64,000 nucleotides of DNA from Alphaproteobacteria bacterium. Lineage in GTDB: Bacteria; Pseudomonadota; Alphaproteobacteria; UBA2966; CAIVPW01. A program made the position numbers and the translations under genes. The notes beneath the pieces were generated by a model. That model saw only the letters and a list, made by a program, of their open reading frames with translations. It was not told the origin of the DNA and searched no databases. The stretch lies in assembly GCA_947481575.1 (NCBI GenBank), contig CANKGV010000002.1, positions 1-64,000 of the forward strand. The letters run 5' to 3'. Positions 8,136 through 16,455 of the stretch are shown in pieces; within the stretch, counting starts at the first letter, position 1, and each line of letters opens with the position of its first letter.

Positions 8136-9401
8136 ATGCCACTTTCGCCGCCGCGTCAGATCAGCGTGATCGGCCTCGGGTACGTCGGCCTGCCGCTGGC
8201 GATCGCCCTGGCGAAGCACTTCAATGTGGTCGGCTACGACTACAATCCGACCCGCATCGCCGAACTGCAAAAGGGTCACGACCGCACCGGTGAAGTCGCC
8301 GATGCCGATGTCGCCGCCACCAAGATGCGGCTCAGCGCTGATGCCGCGGCGATGGCCGGTACCGACCTGTTCATCGTCGCGGTCCCCACGCCGGTGGACG
8401 ATGAAAAAAGACCCGACTTCGGTCCGCTCAACGGTGCGTGCGAAGCGCTCGCGCCGCACCTCTGCCAGGGCAATACGGTCGCGTTCGAAAGCACGGTCTA
8501 TCCCGGTGCGACCGAGCGGATCTGCGGCCCACTGCTGGAAAAGCGGGCTGGCATGGTCTCCGGCAAGGATTTCTGGCTCGGCTACTCGCCGGAGCGGATG
8601 AACCCGGGCGATCCGGTCCATACGCTGGCCAACATCGTCAAAGTGGTGGCCGGGCAGACCCCCGAAGTCACCGACATGCTCGCCGGTGTCTACGGTACCG
8701 TCACCAAGGCCGGCGTGTTCCGCGCCCGCGACATTGCCACGGCCGAAGCGGCCAAGGTGATCGAGAACGCGCAACGCGACATCAACATCGCGTTCATCAA
8801 CGAAGTCACCCAGATCTTCCACAAGCTCGGGCTGTCGGCCTACGACGTGCTCGACGCCGCCAAGACCAAGTGGAACTTCCTCGACTTCCGCCCGGGCCTG
8901 GTGGGCGGCCACTGCATCGGCGTCGACCCGTTCTACCTGTCGCACCGCGCCATGGAGGTCGGTTACAACCCCCAAGTTGTATTGTCGGGCCGCCGCACCA
9001 ACGACGGCATGGGCGGCTGGATCGCCGACTGCGTGGCCGAGCGCCTGCCCAAGGCCTCGCGGGTCCTCGTGCTCGGGCTCACCTTCAAGGAAAACGTTCC
9101 CGACCTGCGCAATTCCGGCGTCGCTATGGTGATCGCGGGCCTGACCGGTCACGGCCATTCGGTGGTGGTCCACGATCCCCATGCCGATCATGCCGAGGCC
9201 AAGGAACACTATGGCGTCGACCTGCTGCCGCAGCTCACCGGCACGTACGACTGCGTCGTCGGCGCCGTGGCGCACAAGGAATATGCGGCCATGGACGTTG
9301 CCGCGATCACCAAGCTGGTGCCGCGCGGCCTTGTGGCGGACATCAAGGGAATGTGGCGCAATCTGACGTTCCCAGCCGCCGTCAAGGTTTGGCAGCTGTA
9401 G
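8136..9401 (+). CDS. UDP-N-acetylhexosamine dehydrogenase (TviB/WbpA-like)
   Basis: Nucleotide-sugar dehydrogenase, 421 aa. Rossmann motif VIGLGYVGLPLA at residues 10-21, the substrate helix with TDLFIVAVPTPVD, the central GGHCIGVDPFYL containing the catalytic Cys, and the C-terminal UDP-binding domain with LGLTFKENVPDLRNS. Sequence features fit the VipA/TviB branch, which oxidises UDP-GlcNAc or UDP-GalNAc to the uronic acid for capsule or O-antigen, rather than UDP-glucose dehydrogenase. Followed closely by the Kdo transferase gene, so it may be the first gene of an envelope-glycan transcript. Confidence 0.88.
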   Translation: MPLSPPRQISVIGLGYVGLPLAIALAKHFNVVGYDYNPTRIAELQKGHDRTGEVADADVAATKMRLSADAAAMAGTDLFIVAVPTPVDDEKRPDFGPLNGACEALAPHLCQGNTVAFESTVYPGATERICGPLLEKRAGMVSGKDFWLGYSPERMNPGDPVHTLANIVKVVAGQTPEVTDMLAGVYGTVTKAGVFRARDIATAEAAKVIENAQRDINIAFINEVTQIFHKLGLSAYDVLDAAKTKWNFLDFRPGLVGGHCIGVDPFYLSHRAMEVGYNPQVVLSGRRTNDGMGGWIADCVAERLPKASRVLVLGLTFKENVPDLRNSGVAMVIAGLTGHGHSVVVHDPHADHAEAKEHYGVDLLPQLTGTYDCVVGAVAHKEYAAMDVAAITKLVPRGLVADIKGMWRNLTFPAAVKVWQL

Positions 9402-9439
9402 CTGCTCAACCGGGCGCGGTTGCGGCCGCCGGCGGACCG

Positions 9440-10750
9440 ATGGCCGATCCCACCAACACTGACGCGTCCGGCCAGGCCGGCCGCCTCCTGCTCGGCGTAT
9501 ACCGGGGGTTGTCGGCATTGGCCGCGCCGTTCGTGCCGGCGCTGCTGCAACGCCGCGCCCGCGCCGGCCGCGAGGACGCGGCCCGATTGGGCGAACGTCA
9601 GGGCGAGCCGGCGCTTCAACGGCCAAGTGGACCGGTCGTGTGGGTGCACGCCGCCAGCGTTGGCGAATCGCTGTCGATCTTGCCGCTCGTGGGACGCATC
9701 CGGGCGGAGCGGCCTGGCACGTTCGTGCTCGTCACCACCGGAACCCCGGCTAGCGCCGCATTGATTGCGCAGCGCCTGCCGTCGGGCGCCGCGCACCAAT
9801 ATGTGCCGGTCGATTTGCCCGGCGCCGTGCACCGGTTCCTGGCCCATTGGAAGCCGTCCCTTGCGCTATGGGTGGAGTCCGAGATCTGGCCCAATTTGCT
9901 CACCGAGGCGCGGAAGCGCGGTGTGCCTGTCGTGATCGTCAATGGCCGCATGTCGCCGCGGTCGTTCCGGCGCTGGATGCGGTTGCGGCCGCTGGCGCTG
10001 TTGCTCCTGGGCACCATCGCGCGCGTATTCGCCCAAAGCGCGGACGACGCGGAGCGCTTTCGCGCCCTCGGCGCGCGCCGGGTCGATGCCCTCGCGAACC
10101 TCAAGGCCGGCGCGGAACTGCTCCCGGTTGCCGCCGCCGCGTTGACCGATACGCAACGGCGCATCGGTGGACGCCCGTGCTGGGTTGCCGCCAGCACCCA
10201 CGACGGCGAGGAGATCGAGGCGATCCGCGTGCACGTGCAGCTGCGCACACGCTATCCCGGCCTGCTGACGATCATTGCGCCGCGCCACACCGTGCGCGGC
10301 ATCGCGGTGGAACAGTTGGCGCGCGGGGTCGGGCTGGACACCGCGCTCCGCTCCGCTGGCCAGATGATCGGCCCCGCGACCGAGTGCTACATCGCCGACA
10401 CGATGGGCGAATTGGGGCTGTGGTACCGCCTCTGTCCGGTCGCCTTCCTCGGCGGTTCGCTCGTGCCGCACGGCGGGCACAATCCGCTTGAGGCCGCGCG
10501 CCTTGGCTGTGCCGTCGTGGTCGGGCCCCACACCGGCAACTTCGCGACCCTGACACGGGAACTTGAGCAGAACGGCGCGCTGCGCCGCGTCGCTGCGGCG
10601 GGCGAGCTGTCCGCCGCCGTGGCCGCGGAGTTGGGCGGCGCCCGGCGGCCCCAAGTTGCCGCAGGCGCAGAAGCTTTGGCGGCAGCCGGCGCGGCCGCGG
10701 CCGAGGCGGTGCTGGCCGAAGTTGCGATTCATTTACCGTCTGGGGTGTAG
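9440..10750 (+). CDS. waaA: 3-deoxy-D-manno-octulosonic acid transferase (Kdo transferase)
   Basis: Transfers Kdo from CMP-Kdo to lipid A precursors at the inner face of the cytoplasmic membrane. 436 aa with an N-terminal hydrophobic anchor and WVHAASVGES (catalytic Glu) of the GT30 family. The lipid-A side sequence ALWVESEIWPNLL, the C-terminal nucleotide-binding AASTHDGEE and IIAPRHTVR, and the GGSLVPHGGHNPLEAA signature follow. The ATG chosen starts MADPTNTDAS, 38 nt after the dehydrogenase stop; the same frame is open far upstream but antisense-like in composition there. Presence indicates an LPS-bearing Gram-negative. Confidence 0.92.
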   Translation: MADPTNTDASGQAGRLLLGVYRGLSALAAPFVPALLQRRARAGREDAARLGERQGEPALQRPSGPVVWVHAASVGESLSILPLVGRIRAERPGTFVLVTTGTPASAALIAQRLPSGAAHQYVPVDLPGAVHRFLAHWKPSLALWVESEIWPNLLTEARKRGVPVVIVNGRMSPRSFRRWMRLRPLALLLLGTIARVFAQSADDAERFRALGARRVDALANLKAGAELLPVAAAALTDTQRRIGGRPCWVAASTHDGEEIEAIRVHVQLRTRYPGLLTIIAPRHTVRGIAVEQLARGVGLDTALRSAGQMIGPATECYIADTMGELGLWYRLCPVAFLGGSLVPHGGHNPLEAARLGCAVVVGPHTGNFATLTRELEQNGALRRVAAAGELSAAVAAELGGARRPQVAAGAEALAAAGAAAAEAVLAEVAIHLPSGV

Positions 10751-10835
10751 AACGGCCTGGGCGCGTGAGCGGACGGACGTTGGTTGCGGCCGCGGCTTCC
10801 GCTAAACATCTGTTCAGGGGCGGCGGGGGGATCGG

Positions 10836-11879
10836 ATGCCGTTTGTGTGGTCAGTCGCGTTCGCGGCCGTAGTGGCCCTGGCGGTTTGCTGGAAGGCCGA
10901 CGCGCTCGGCCGTGCGCTTGGCGTGATGGACGCGCCGGACGGCGGCCGCAAGCGGCATAGCCGCCCGACGCCGATGGTCGGCGGGGTGGCCCTCGTGGTG
11001 CCGCTGGTCGTGGTTGCTTGGGTGCAGTCCGCCGGTGCGGCAGTCGGGGATGTCTATATCGCCATCGCCCTGGCCGTGACGACATTCTTCCTGATCGGGT
11101 TTATCGACGACCGCCGCCATATCCGTCCGCTGTACCGGCTTACGTTGTCGTTCGCCGCCGTCGTGGCCACGGTCTGGCTGGTGCCGGAATTGCGGGTCGG
11201 CTTCTTCCGGTTCAGCTTCGCCCCGGTGGCGATCTTCCTCACCACTGGGTGGGGTGTCGCCTTCACCGCCGTGTGCCTGGTCGGTCTGCAGAACGCCGTC
11301 AACATGGCCGACGGGCGGAACGGCGTTGCCATGGGTTGCCTGCTGATCTGGTCGGTCCTGCTGATGCCGTACGCCTCGCCGCATATGGTGCCGGTGTTGG
11401 GCGCCATGGTCGGCGTGTTGGCGGTGCTGCTGGTATTCAACCTCAGCGGCAAGGTGTTCTTGGGCGATTCCGGTGCCTACGCCGGCAGCATCGCCATCGG
11501 CCTCTTATCGGTCCGTGCCTACGGCGTCGGTTTTGCCGAACTCCATGCCGACGTGGTGGCGATCTGGTTCCTGGTCCCTGTGATCGACGCGCTGAGGGTG
11601 ATGTTGATCCGCATGCTCAAGGGCCAGTCGCCGTTCTCCCCCGACAGCCGGCACTTCCACCACAAGCTTGATGCATTGATGCCGTGGCGCTGGGGGCTCG
11701 TGGTCTACCTGGCCCTGGTCGCCGTTCCGGGGACGCTGGCGGCGCTCTATCCAGCGCAAACGTTGTTCTGGGCAATGGGCACCCTCGGCGTCTACGGGTC
11801 GATCCTGGCCGCCGCCGCGTTCAACCGGCCCGCCCAGGAAGGCCGCCGGCTGGACTTCCACCTCAGCGGCCGCCGATAA
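10836..11879 (+). CDS. WecA/TagO-like polyprenyl-phosphate HexNAc-1-phosphate transferase
   Basis: A polytopic membrane enzyme of the MraY/WecA (GT4) superfamily, 347 aa with about ten helices. It attaches GlcNAc-1-P or a related amino sugar to undecaprenyl phosphate, the first step in O-antigen or other glycan assembly. Visible motifs: the cytoplasmic loop ending RHSRPTPMVGG, the Asp-rich FIDDRRHIRPLYRL, NMADGRNG, LGDSGAYAGS and the nucleotide-binding DSRHFHHKL, typical of WecA rather than MraY. The upstream dehydrogenase could supply the matching amino-sugar precursor pathway. Confidence 0.88.
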   Translation: MPFVWSVAFAAVVALAVCWKADALGRALGVMDAPDGGRKRHSRPTPMVGGVALVVPLVVVAWVQSAGAAVGDVYIAIALAVTTFFLIGFIDDRRHIRPLYRLTLSFAAVVATVWLVPELRVGFFRFSFAPVAIFLTTGWGVAFTAVCLVGLQNAVNMADGRNGVAMGCLLIWSVLLMPYASPHMVPVLGAMVGVLAVLLVFNLSGKVFLGDSGAYAGSIAIGLLSVRAYGVGFAELHADVVAIWFLVPVIDALRVMLIRMLKGQSPFSPDSRHFHHKLDALMPWRWGLVVYLALVAVPGTLAALYPAQTLFWAMGTLGVYGSILAAAAFNRPAQEGRRLDFHLSGRR

Positions 11880-11928
11880 CCGATCCCGTTGCCCGGCGCG
11901 GCCCCGGGCCCTACAGTCCCGCGCGCGT

Positions 11929-12003
11929 TGGGGCGTCGCCAAGTGGCAAGGCACCGGATTTTGATTCCGGCATTCGGAGGTTCGAATCCTCCCGCCCCAG
12001 CCA
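11929..12003 (+). tRNA. tRNA-Gln (anticodon TTG)
   Basis: A full cloverleaf: acceptor stem TGGGGCG paired with CGCCCCA, discriminator G, encoded CCA end. The anticodon stem is CCGGA/TCCGG around loop TTTTGAT with anticodon TTG at 11961-11963, and the T arm is GGAGG-TTCGAAT-CCTCC. It reads CAA (and CAG by wobble). It lies between the WecA-like gene and the convergent DUF3422 gene, with only 14 nt to the latter's stop. No integrated element was seen at its 3' end. Confidence 0.96.
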
Positions 12004-12017
12004 GTCTTTCCTGACCG

Positions 12018-13364
12018 CTAGGGATGCTCTTTGTCGAGCGCGCGGCGGGCTAAGTGCAGGATCCACCAGACCAGCAGCGCGATGAACGGTAGGGCGATGC
12101 CCGCGCCGAGTTCCGGATTGATATGCACGCCGGCCGCTTCTAGCGCGTGCAGCGCGTAATTGGTTAGCCCCAGCAGGTAGTACATCGCCGCCGCTACCGA
12201 GAGGCTTTCCACGATGCGCTGCAGCCGGAACTGCATGTTGGAACGCCGGTCCATGGACGCCAGCACGTCGCGGTTCTGTTCTTCGATCTGCACTTCGACG
12301 CGCGCGCGCACCAGGCTGCCCACCCGCGCCATGCGCTCGGCCAGATCGTTCGCCCGGTCGGCGGTCGCCACGCAGAAGTTCACCGCCGGCGTCAGGCGCC
12401 GTTCCAGAAACTCCGAAAACGTCTGCAGGCCCTCAATGCGGTTCTGCCGGATCTGCTGCAAGCGCGCCATCACGATGTCGAAGTAGGCGCGGGTGCCGCT
12501 GAACCGGTAGCTGGTCATCGCGCCGATGCGCTCCAGCTCCGCCGCAATGCCGGACATCTGGTCCAACAGCGCCTTTTCGCCGCCGGCCGGCGAATGCGCC
12601 AGCTGTGCGGTGATCGCGCCCAGCTTGGCGTCGAGCTGGTGAATCACCGGGCTCACTTCGCGCGCCAGCGGCAACGACAGCAGCGCCATGAGCCGGTACG
12701 TGTTGATCTCCAGCAGGCGCTGGACCAAACGGCCGGCCTGCATCTTGGAAAGCTGCACGTCGCGCACCAGGATGCGCGAGAAGCCGTCTTCGTGGGTGCG
12801 CAGGTCGGACCACGCGCACGCGTGCCCGCCGGTCACTTCGCTGCCGATCAACCCGTTGCCGTTGAACAACAGCGACAGCGCTTCGGGGTCGCGCTCCGGG
12901 GTGCTGGCCGGCTCCAGCGCAAAGTGAATCGCAGCCAGCGCGTCGCCGTTGAGGCCGTCCAGCCAATCGCGCGGCACCAAACCGATGACCGGGTCGGCAA
13001 ACGGCTCCTTGAACGGACCGGAACGAACAAACGTGTAGGTCGTGAATTCGGTGTGCTGCTCCCAGCGCACCCGGAACGGACCCAGATCCTGGCTGTAGTA
13101 GTTCGCGCCCGGCGAAGGTACCGGCGCGCCGTACCGGAGGCACAGGGCCGCCATGTGCTCGCGGGCGGTGGACGCCTCCAGCGGGTTCGACGGAATCGCG
13201 ATATGGGAGCCGCGCGCCGGCGCGACCAGCGCCTCAAACGGCCGCGCATGCACTTCCAGTACCAGTTCGTCGCGCAGGCGATGCCCGCGCACGTAGCGGT
13301 CGTGGATGGGGCCGGATGCCGGGGCCGCGGGGCTCGCAAGGGGTGTGTCGGTGCCGGTAGCCAT
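12018..13364 (-). CDS. DUF3422 family membrane protein
   Basis: 448 aa. It matches the DUF3422 family of proteobacteria: a long soluble N-terminal part with HIAIPSNPLEA, REHMAALC, FRVRWEQHTEFTTYTFV and a helical middle region with SFSGTRAYFDIV-type segments. Two membrane helices sit at the C-terminus (AAAMYYLLGLTNYALHAL and GIALPFIALLVWWILHL). The architecture suggests a cytoplasmic coiled-coil domain anchored at the inner membrane. Biochemical function is not known. The ATG with AGGG about 6-8 nt upstream gives the start; an open frame extends further upstream but has no support. Confidence 0.85.
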   Translation of the reverse strand: MATGTDTPLASPAAPASGPIHDRYVRGHRLRDELVLEVHARPFEALVAPARGSHIAIPSNPLEASTAREHMAALCLRYGAPVPSPGANYYSQDLGPFRVRWEQHTEFTTYTFVRSGPFKEPFADPVIGLVPRDWLDGLNGDALAAIHFALEPASTPERDPEALSLLFNGNGLIGSEVTGGHACAWSDLRTHEDGFSRILVRDVQLSKMQAGRLVQRLLEINTYRLMALLSLPLAREVSPVIHQLDAKLGAITAQLAHSPAGGEKALLDQMSGIAAELERIGAMTSYRFSGTRAYFDIVMARLQQIRQNRIEGLQTFSEFLERRLTPAVNFCVATADRANDLAERMARVGSLVRARVEVQIEEQNRDVLASMDRRSNMQFRLQRIVESLSVAAAMYYLLGLTNYALHALEAAGVHINPELGAGIALPFIALLVWWILHLARRALDKEHP

Positions 13365-13471
13365 GGCGAACCCTAGGATATGAAGTGGCACGAGTGATAG
13401 CGCCAGAGCGGCGGGCCCGGCAACGGTTTGTGAACGGGCGGGGAGTGCCTGCGCCGGAGGCGCGGGACGGG

Positions 13472-14320
13472 CTAGGCGGCGGCCGTGGTCCGCAAGCGGG
13501 CGAGGGAGCTTGCCTCGCCGAACGCGAACGCCGCCTGGCTCAGGTTGCCGAACAGAATCTCGTCGTTGAGCCGCAGACCCAGGGCGCCGTCGCCGCCCGC
13601 GCCCGCTGCCACCAGCAGCGGCAGATAGTGCTCGTCGCGCGGGTGCGCCATGGCGGCGTTCGGCGCCAACGTCCGGTACCGCACCAGGTCTTCGAACCGG
13701 CCGGCGTCGATTGCATTGCCGATCCACTGGTCGAACGCCGCAGCCCACGCGTCCGGCGCTGCGCCCGGTCCGCGCGACATGCCGCGCATCGTGGCGCCCA
13801 GGTTGTGGGTCAGGTTGCCCGCGCCCAGCACCAGCACGCCCTCGGCGCGCAGCGGCGCCAAGGCGCGCCCCAAGCGGAAATGATGCTCGGGCCCTAAGTG
13901 GTGCTGCAGCGAAAGCTGGGCCACTGGCACGTCGGCGCCGGGGTACATCAGGCGCAGCGGCACCCAGCTGCCGTGGTCGAGCCCCTGGCCCGGATCGATA
14001 TCGCAGGTCAGGCCGGCGCCGGTAAGCAGCGCGGCGACCCGCTCGGCCAGCGCCGGCGCACCGGGCGCGGGGTACTTCACGTCATAGAACTCGGCAGGGA
14101 ACCCGAAGAAGTCATAGATCGTCTCCGGCCGGCTGGCGCCGCTCACCGCCGGGTGCGCCGTCTCCCAATGGGCGGACGCGCACAGAATGGCGGTTGGCTT
14201 ACCCAGCCACGCGCCAAGGCGTTGCAAGAACGCGCGGCCGGGGGCGCCGTCCGGGATTTGCATGGGGCTGCCGTGTCCGATGAACACGGACGGCCACACC
14301 GATCGATTGGCGTTGCTCAT
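13472..14320 (-). CDS. DODA-type extradiol ring-opening dioxygenase (LigB superfamily)
   Basis: 282 aa class III extradiol dioxygenase of the 4,5-DOPA dioxygenase/YgiD group, cytoplasmic and Fe(II)/Zn(II)-dependent. Metal and catalytic histidines are visible in FIGHGSPM, SAHWET, GAGNLTHNLG and HPRDEHYLPLL. Substrate cannot be told from sequence; a catechol such as DOPA is the family norm, and many bacterial homologues are orphan enzymes. The start MSNANRS was preferred over an upstream in-frame start because it places the first conserved motif near residue 14. It sits 47 nt after the membrane-protein operon stop, same strand. Confidence 0.85.
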   Translation of the reverse strand: MSNANRSVWPSVFIGHGSPMQIPDGAPGRAFLQRLGAWLGKPTAILCASAHWETAHPAVSGASRPETIYDFFGFPAEFYDVKYPAPGAPALAERVAALLTGAGLTCDIDPGQGLDHGSWVPLRLMYPGADVPVAQLSLQHHLGPEHHFRLGRALAPLRAEGVLVLGAGNLTHNLGATMRGMSRGPGAAPDAWAAAFDQWIGNAIDAGRFEDLVRYRTLAPNAAMAHPRDEHYLPLLVAAGAGGDGALGLRLNDEILFGNLSQAAFAFGEASSLARLRTTAAA

Positions 14321-14367
14321 GCGTTTGGATGTAGCACGCGCCCGGTTGCGGGCAAGTCCGGGGCCGC

Positions 14368-16455
14368 TCAGCGGCCCTCGCGGTACCAAGCGGTAACCAG
14401 GCCGCCCGCCAGCAGCATCAGTGCCAACAGCACCGGCAGCAACGGCGTTTCCGCCACGCCCGATACCACATAGGACTCATTGTCGCGGAGGCCGATCCAG
14501 CCGCGGCCGGAAGCATCGCGGCCTTCGCGCACCATCCGCACGGCCGGAGTGCCGCGCTCGCCCAGCCACACCACGTCGCCGGCGGTCGCCGTCGCGACCG
14601 GGGTCATGATCTTGTCGGTTGTGCGCAGGTCCTCGTTTTCCTTCGGGTTGAGCGTGCCCACCGCCGCAAGCGCGGTCAGCGTCCCGTCGGTCACCTTGTA
14701 CAAGCCCGGCGCGTCCACGGCCAAAGCGCCCGTGGACCGTCCGCCGGAAACCGCCTCCAGCGCTACCTTGGTCTCGGTGCCATCGGGCCGGGTGACCGTC
14801 ACTTCCCTAGGCGGATCGGGGTTCAGCGTGCGGCGCGTGATACCGACCTTGCTGCCGATGCCCGTGGCGCGGAGGCTCTCTTCCTCCAGGTCCGGCTCTT
14901 TCATCAGCCAGTGGGCAACCCGGCGGAACAATTCGGCCTGCGGCCCGCCGCCTTCATAGCCGCGCGTCCACAGCCACGCCTGGTCCGAAAGCAGCTGCGC
15001 CACACGGCCCTGGCCCACGTGATCCAGCACCAGCAGGGGCAGGCCGTTGGTCCCGCTCATCAGCACTTGGCCCTTGGTCGGGTTGGCGCCCACCAGGCGG
15101 AACCAGCGGCCCCACGGTGTCTTGGTGTCGTCGGCGCCCGGCAGGTCCGCCGTCACCGGGTGACGGTTGCCCACGTCCGTGACCTTGGGAATGAAGCCGC
15201 CGGTGCTCACCCGCCCATTGGGCGAAGCCGGTAGCACGGCGGCGATCGGCGTCGTGTACAGCGACAGGGGGCTTTCGAACTCCGGCCCGGCAGCTTCCAG
15301 CACCGCGCCGCCGTTCGCCACGTAGTCGGCAACGTTCTGCAGGTACTGGCGCGGGATCACGCCCTGCTGCTCGTATCGGTCGAAAATGACCAGGTCGAAA
15401 TCCTTCAGCTTCTCTTCGAACAGTTCGCGCACCGGAAACGCGATCAGCGAGAGTTCGCGGATCGGCGTCGCGTCCTGCTTTTCCGGCGGCCGCAGAATGG
15501 TGAAGTGCACCAGATCGACCGAAGGATCGGCCTTGAGCAGGTTGCGCCAAGTGCGCTCGCCCGCGTGGGGCTCGCCCGAAACCAGCAGCACGCGCAGGCG
15601 GTCGCGCACGCCGTTGATCACCACCGCCGAGCGGTTGTTCTGCAGCGTCAGTTCGCGCTGCCCCGGGTTGGTCTCGATCTCCAGCACGGTCTGGCCTTCG
15701 TGCTGCACCGTCACCGCCAGGGCGGTCTCCGCGCCAACCGGCAGATTGTATTGCTGCACCTGTGTGCCATCGGTGGTCACCTTCACCTGGGCCAGCGTGC
15801 CTGCCGGTGCCGTCGGGTCGTCCACGCGCACCTTCACCGATTGCGTAGTGCCGACCATTCCGTAGGTGGGAGCCTGGGTTACCACCAGGCGGCGGTCGGC
15901 CTCGTTGCGGTCGCCGCTGAGCAGCACATGCACCGGCCCGGCGCCGGTCACCTTCCAGGTGCCTGCGCGCAAGTTCGCGGGATCGGGTGCGTCATGCACC
16001 TCGCCGTCGGTGATGATGATCGCGCCCGCCACGCGGTTCGGCGGCACGTCCTGCAGTGCGCGGTCCAAGGCCGTGAACAACTGCGTGCCGTCCTCGCCGT
16101 TCTCGCCACCGGCGTGCAGCACGCGCACTTCCAGGTTGGGGATCGCGGCGAGTTCCTTTTGCAGCTGAGTCACCGCGGCTTCGGTTCGCGCGGTGCGCTC
16201 GCCCACGTTCTGGCTGGTCGACTTGTCGGCGATTACGATCGCTACGTTGGACAGTGAGTCGCGCTCTTCTTGCAGCAGCGACGGATTGGCCAGCGCCAGC
16301 AATCCGGTGGCGAACGCGATCGCGCGCAGCGCCATGCCGCGCGCACGGCGGAGACCGCCGAATCCGAGAATGGCGAGCGCGACCAGGCCCAACGCGCCGA
16401 TCACCGCCCACGGCACGAGCGGCGCAAACGCGATCGAATAGGCGCCGGAATTCAT
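14368..16455 (-). CDS. Large membrane protein with VWA-like and amidotransferase-like domains
   Basis: 695 aa. Two N-terminal membrane helices (about 12-34 and 41-60) are followed by a VWA-like segment NVAIVIADKSTSQNVG, in which Asp-x-Ser-x-Ser is only partly conserved. Next come a beta-rich part and a central region resembling the class-I-amidotransferase-like fold found in such proteins (FDLVIFDRYEQQGVIP, GGAVLEAAG), with a final C-terminal helix before WYREGR. It is the last gene of the MoxR-DUF58-DUF4159 set and overlaps the DUF4159 gene by 4 nt (ATGA), implying translational coupling. Likely part of an inner-membrane complex assembled by the MoxR ATPase; exact role unknown. Confidence 0.75.
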   Translation of the reverse strand: MNSGAYSIAFAPLVPWAVIGALGLVALAILGFGGLRRARGMALRAIAFATGLLALANPSLLQEERDSLSNVAIVIADKSTSQNVGERTARTEAAVTQLQKELAAIPNLEVRVLHAGGENGEDGTQLFTALDRALQDVPPNRVAGAIIITDGEVHDAPDPANLRAGTWKVTGAGPVHVLLSGDRNEADRRLVVTQAPTYGMVGTTQSVKVRVDDPTAPAGTLAQVKVTTDGTQVQQYNLPVGAETALAVTVQHEGQTVLEIETNPGQRELTLQNNRSAVVINGVRDRLRVLLVSGEPHAGERTWRNLLKADPSVDLVHFTILRPPEKQDATPIRELSLIAFPVRELFEEKLKDFDLVIFDRYEQQGVIPRQYLQNVADYVANGGAVLEAAGPEFESPLSLYTTPIAAVLPASPNGRVSTGGFIPKVTDVGNRHPVTADLPGADDTKTPWGRWFRLVGANPTKGQVLMSGTNGLPLLVLDHVGQGRVAQLLSDQAWLWTRGYEGGGPQAELFRRVAHWLMKEPDLEEESLRATGIGSKVGITRRTLNPDPPREVTVTRPDGTETKVALEAVSGGRSTGALAVDAPGLYKVTDGTLTALAAVGTLNPKENEDLRTTDKIMTPVATATAGDVVWLGERGTPAVRMVREGRDASGRGWIGLRDNESYVVSGVAETPLLPVLLALMLLAGGLVTAWYREGR

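Noticed and set aside
8124-9626. A 500-codon minus-strand frame
   Set aside because: Antisense to the nucleotide-sugar dehydrogenase and the start of waaA; low-complexity Arg/His/Gly composition and no ribosome site.
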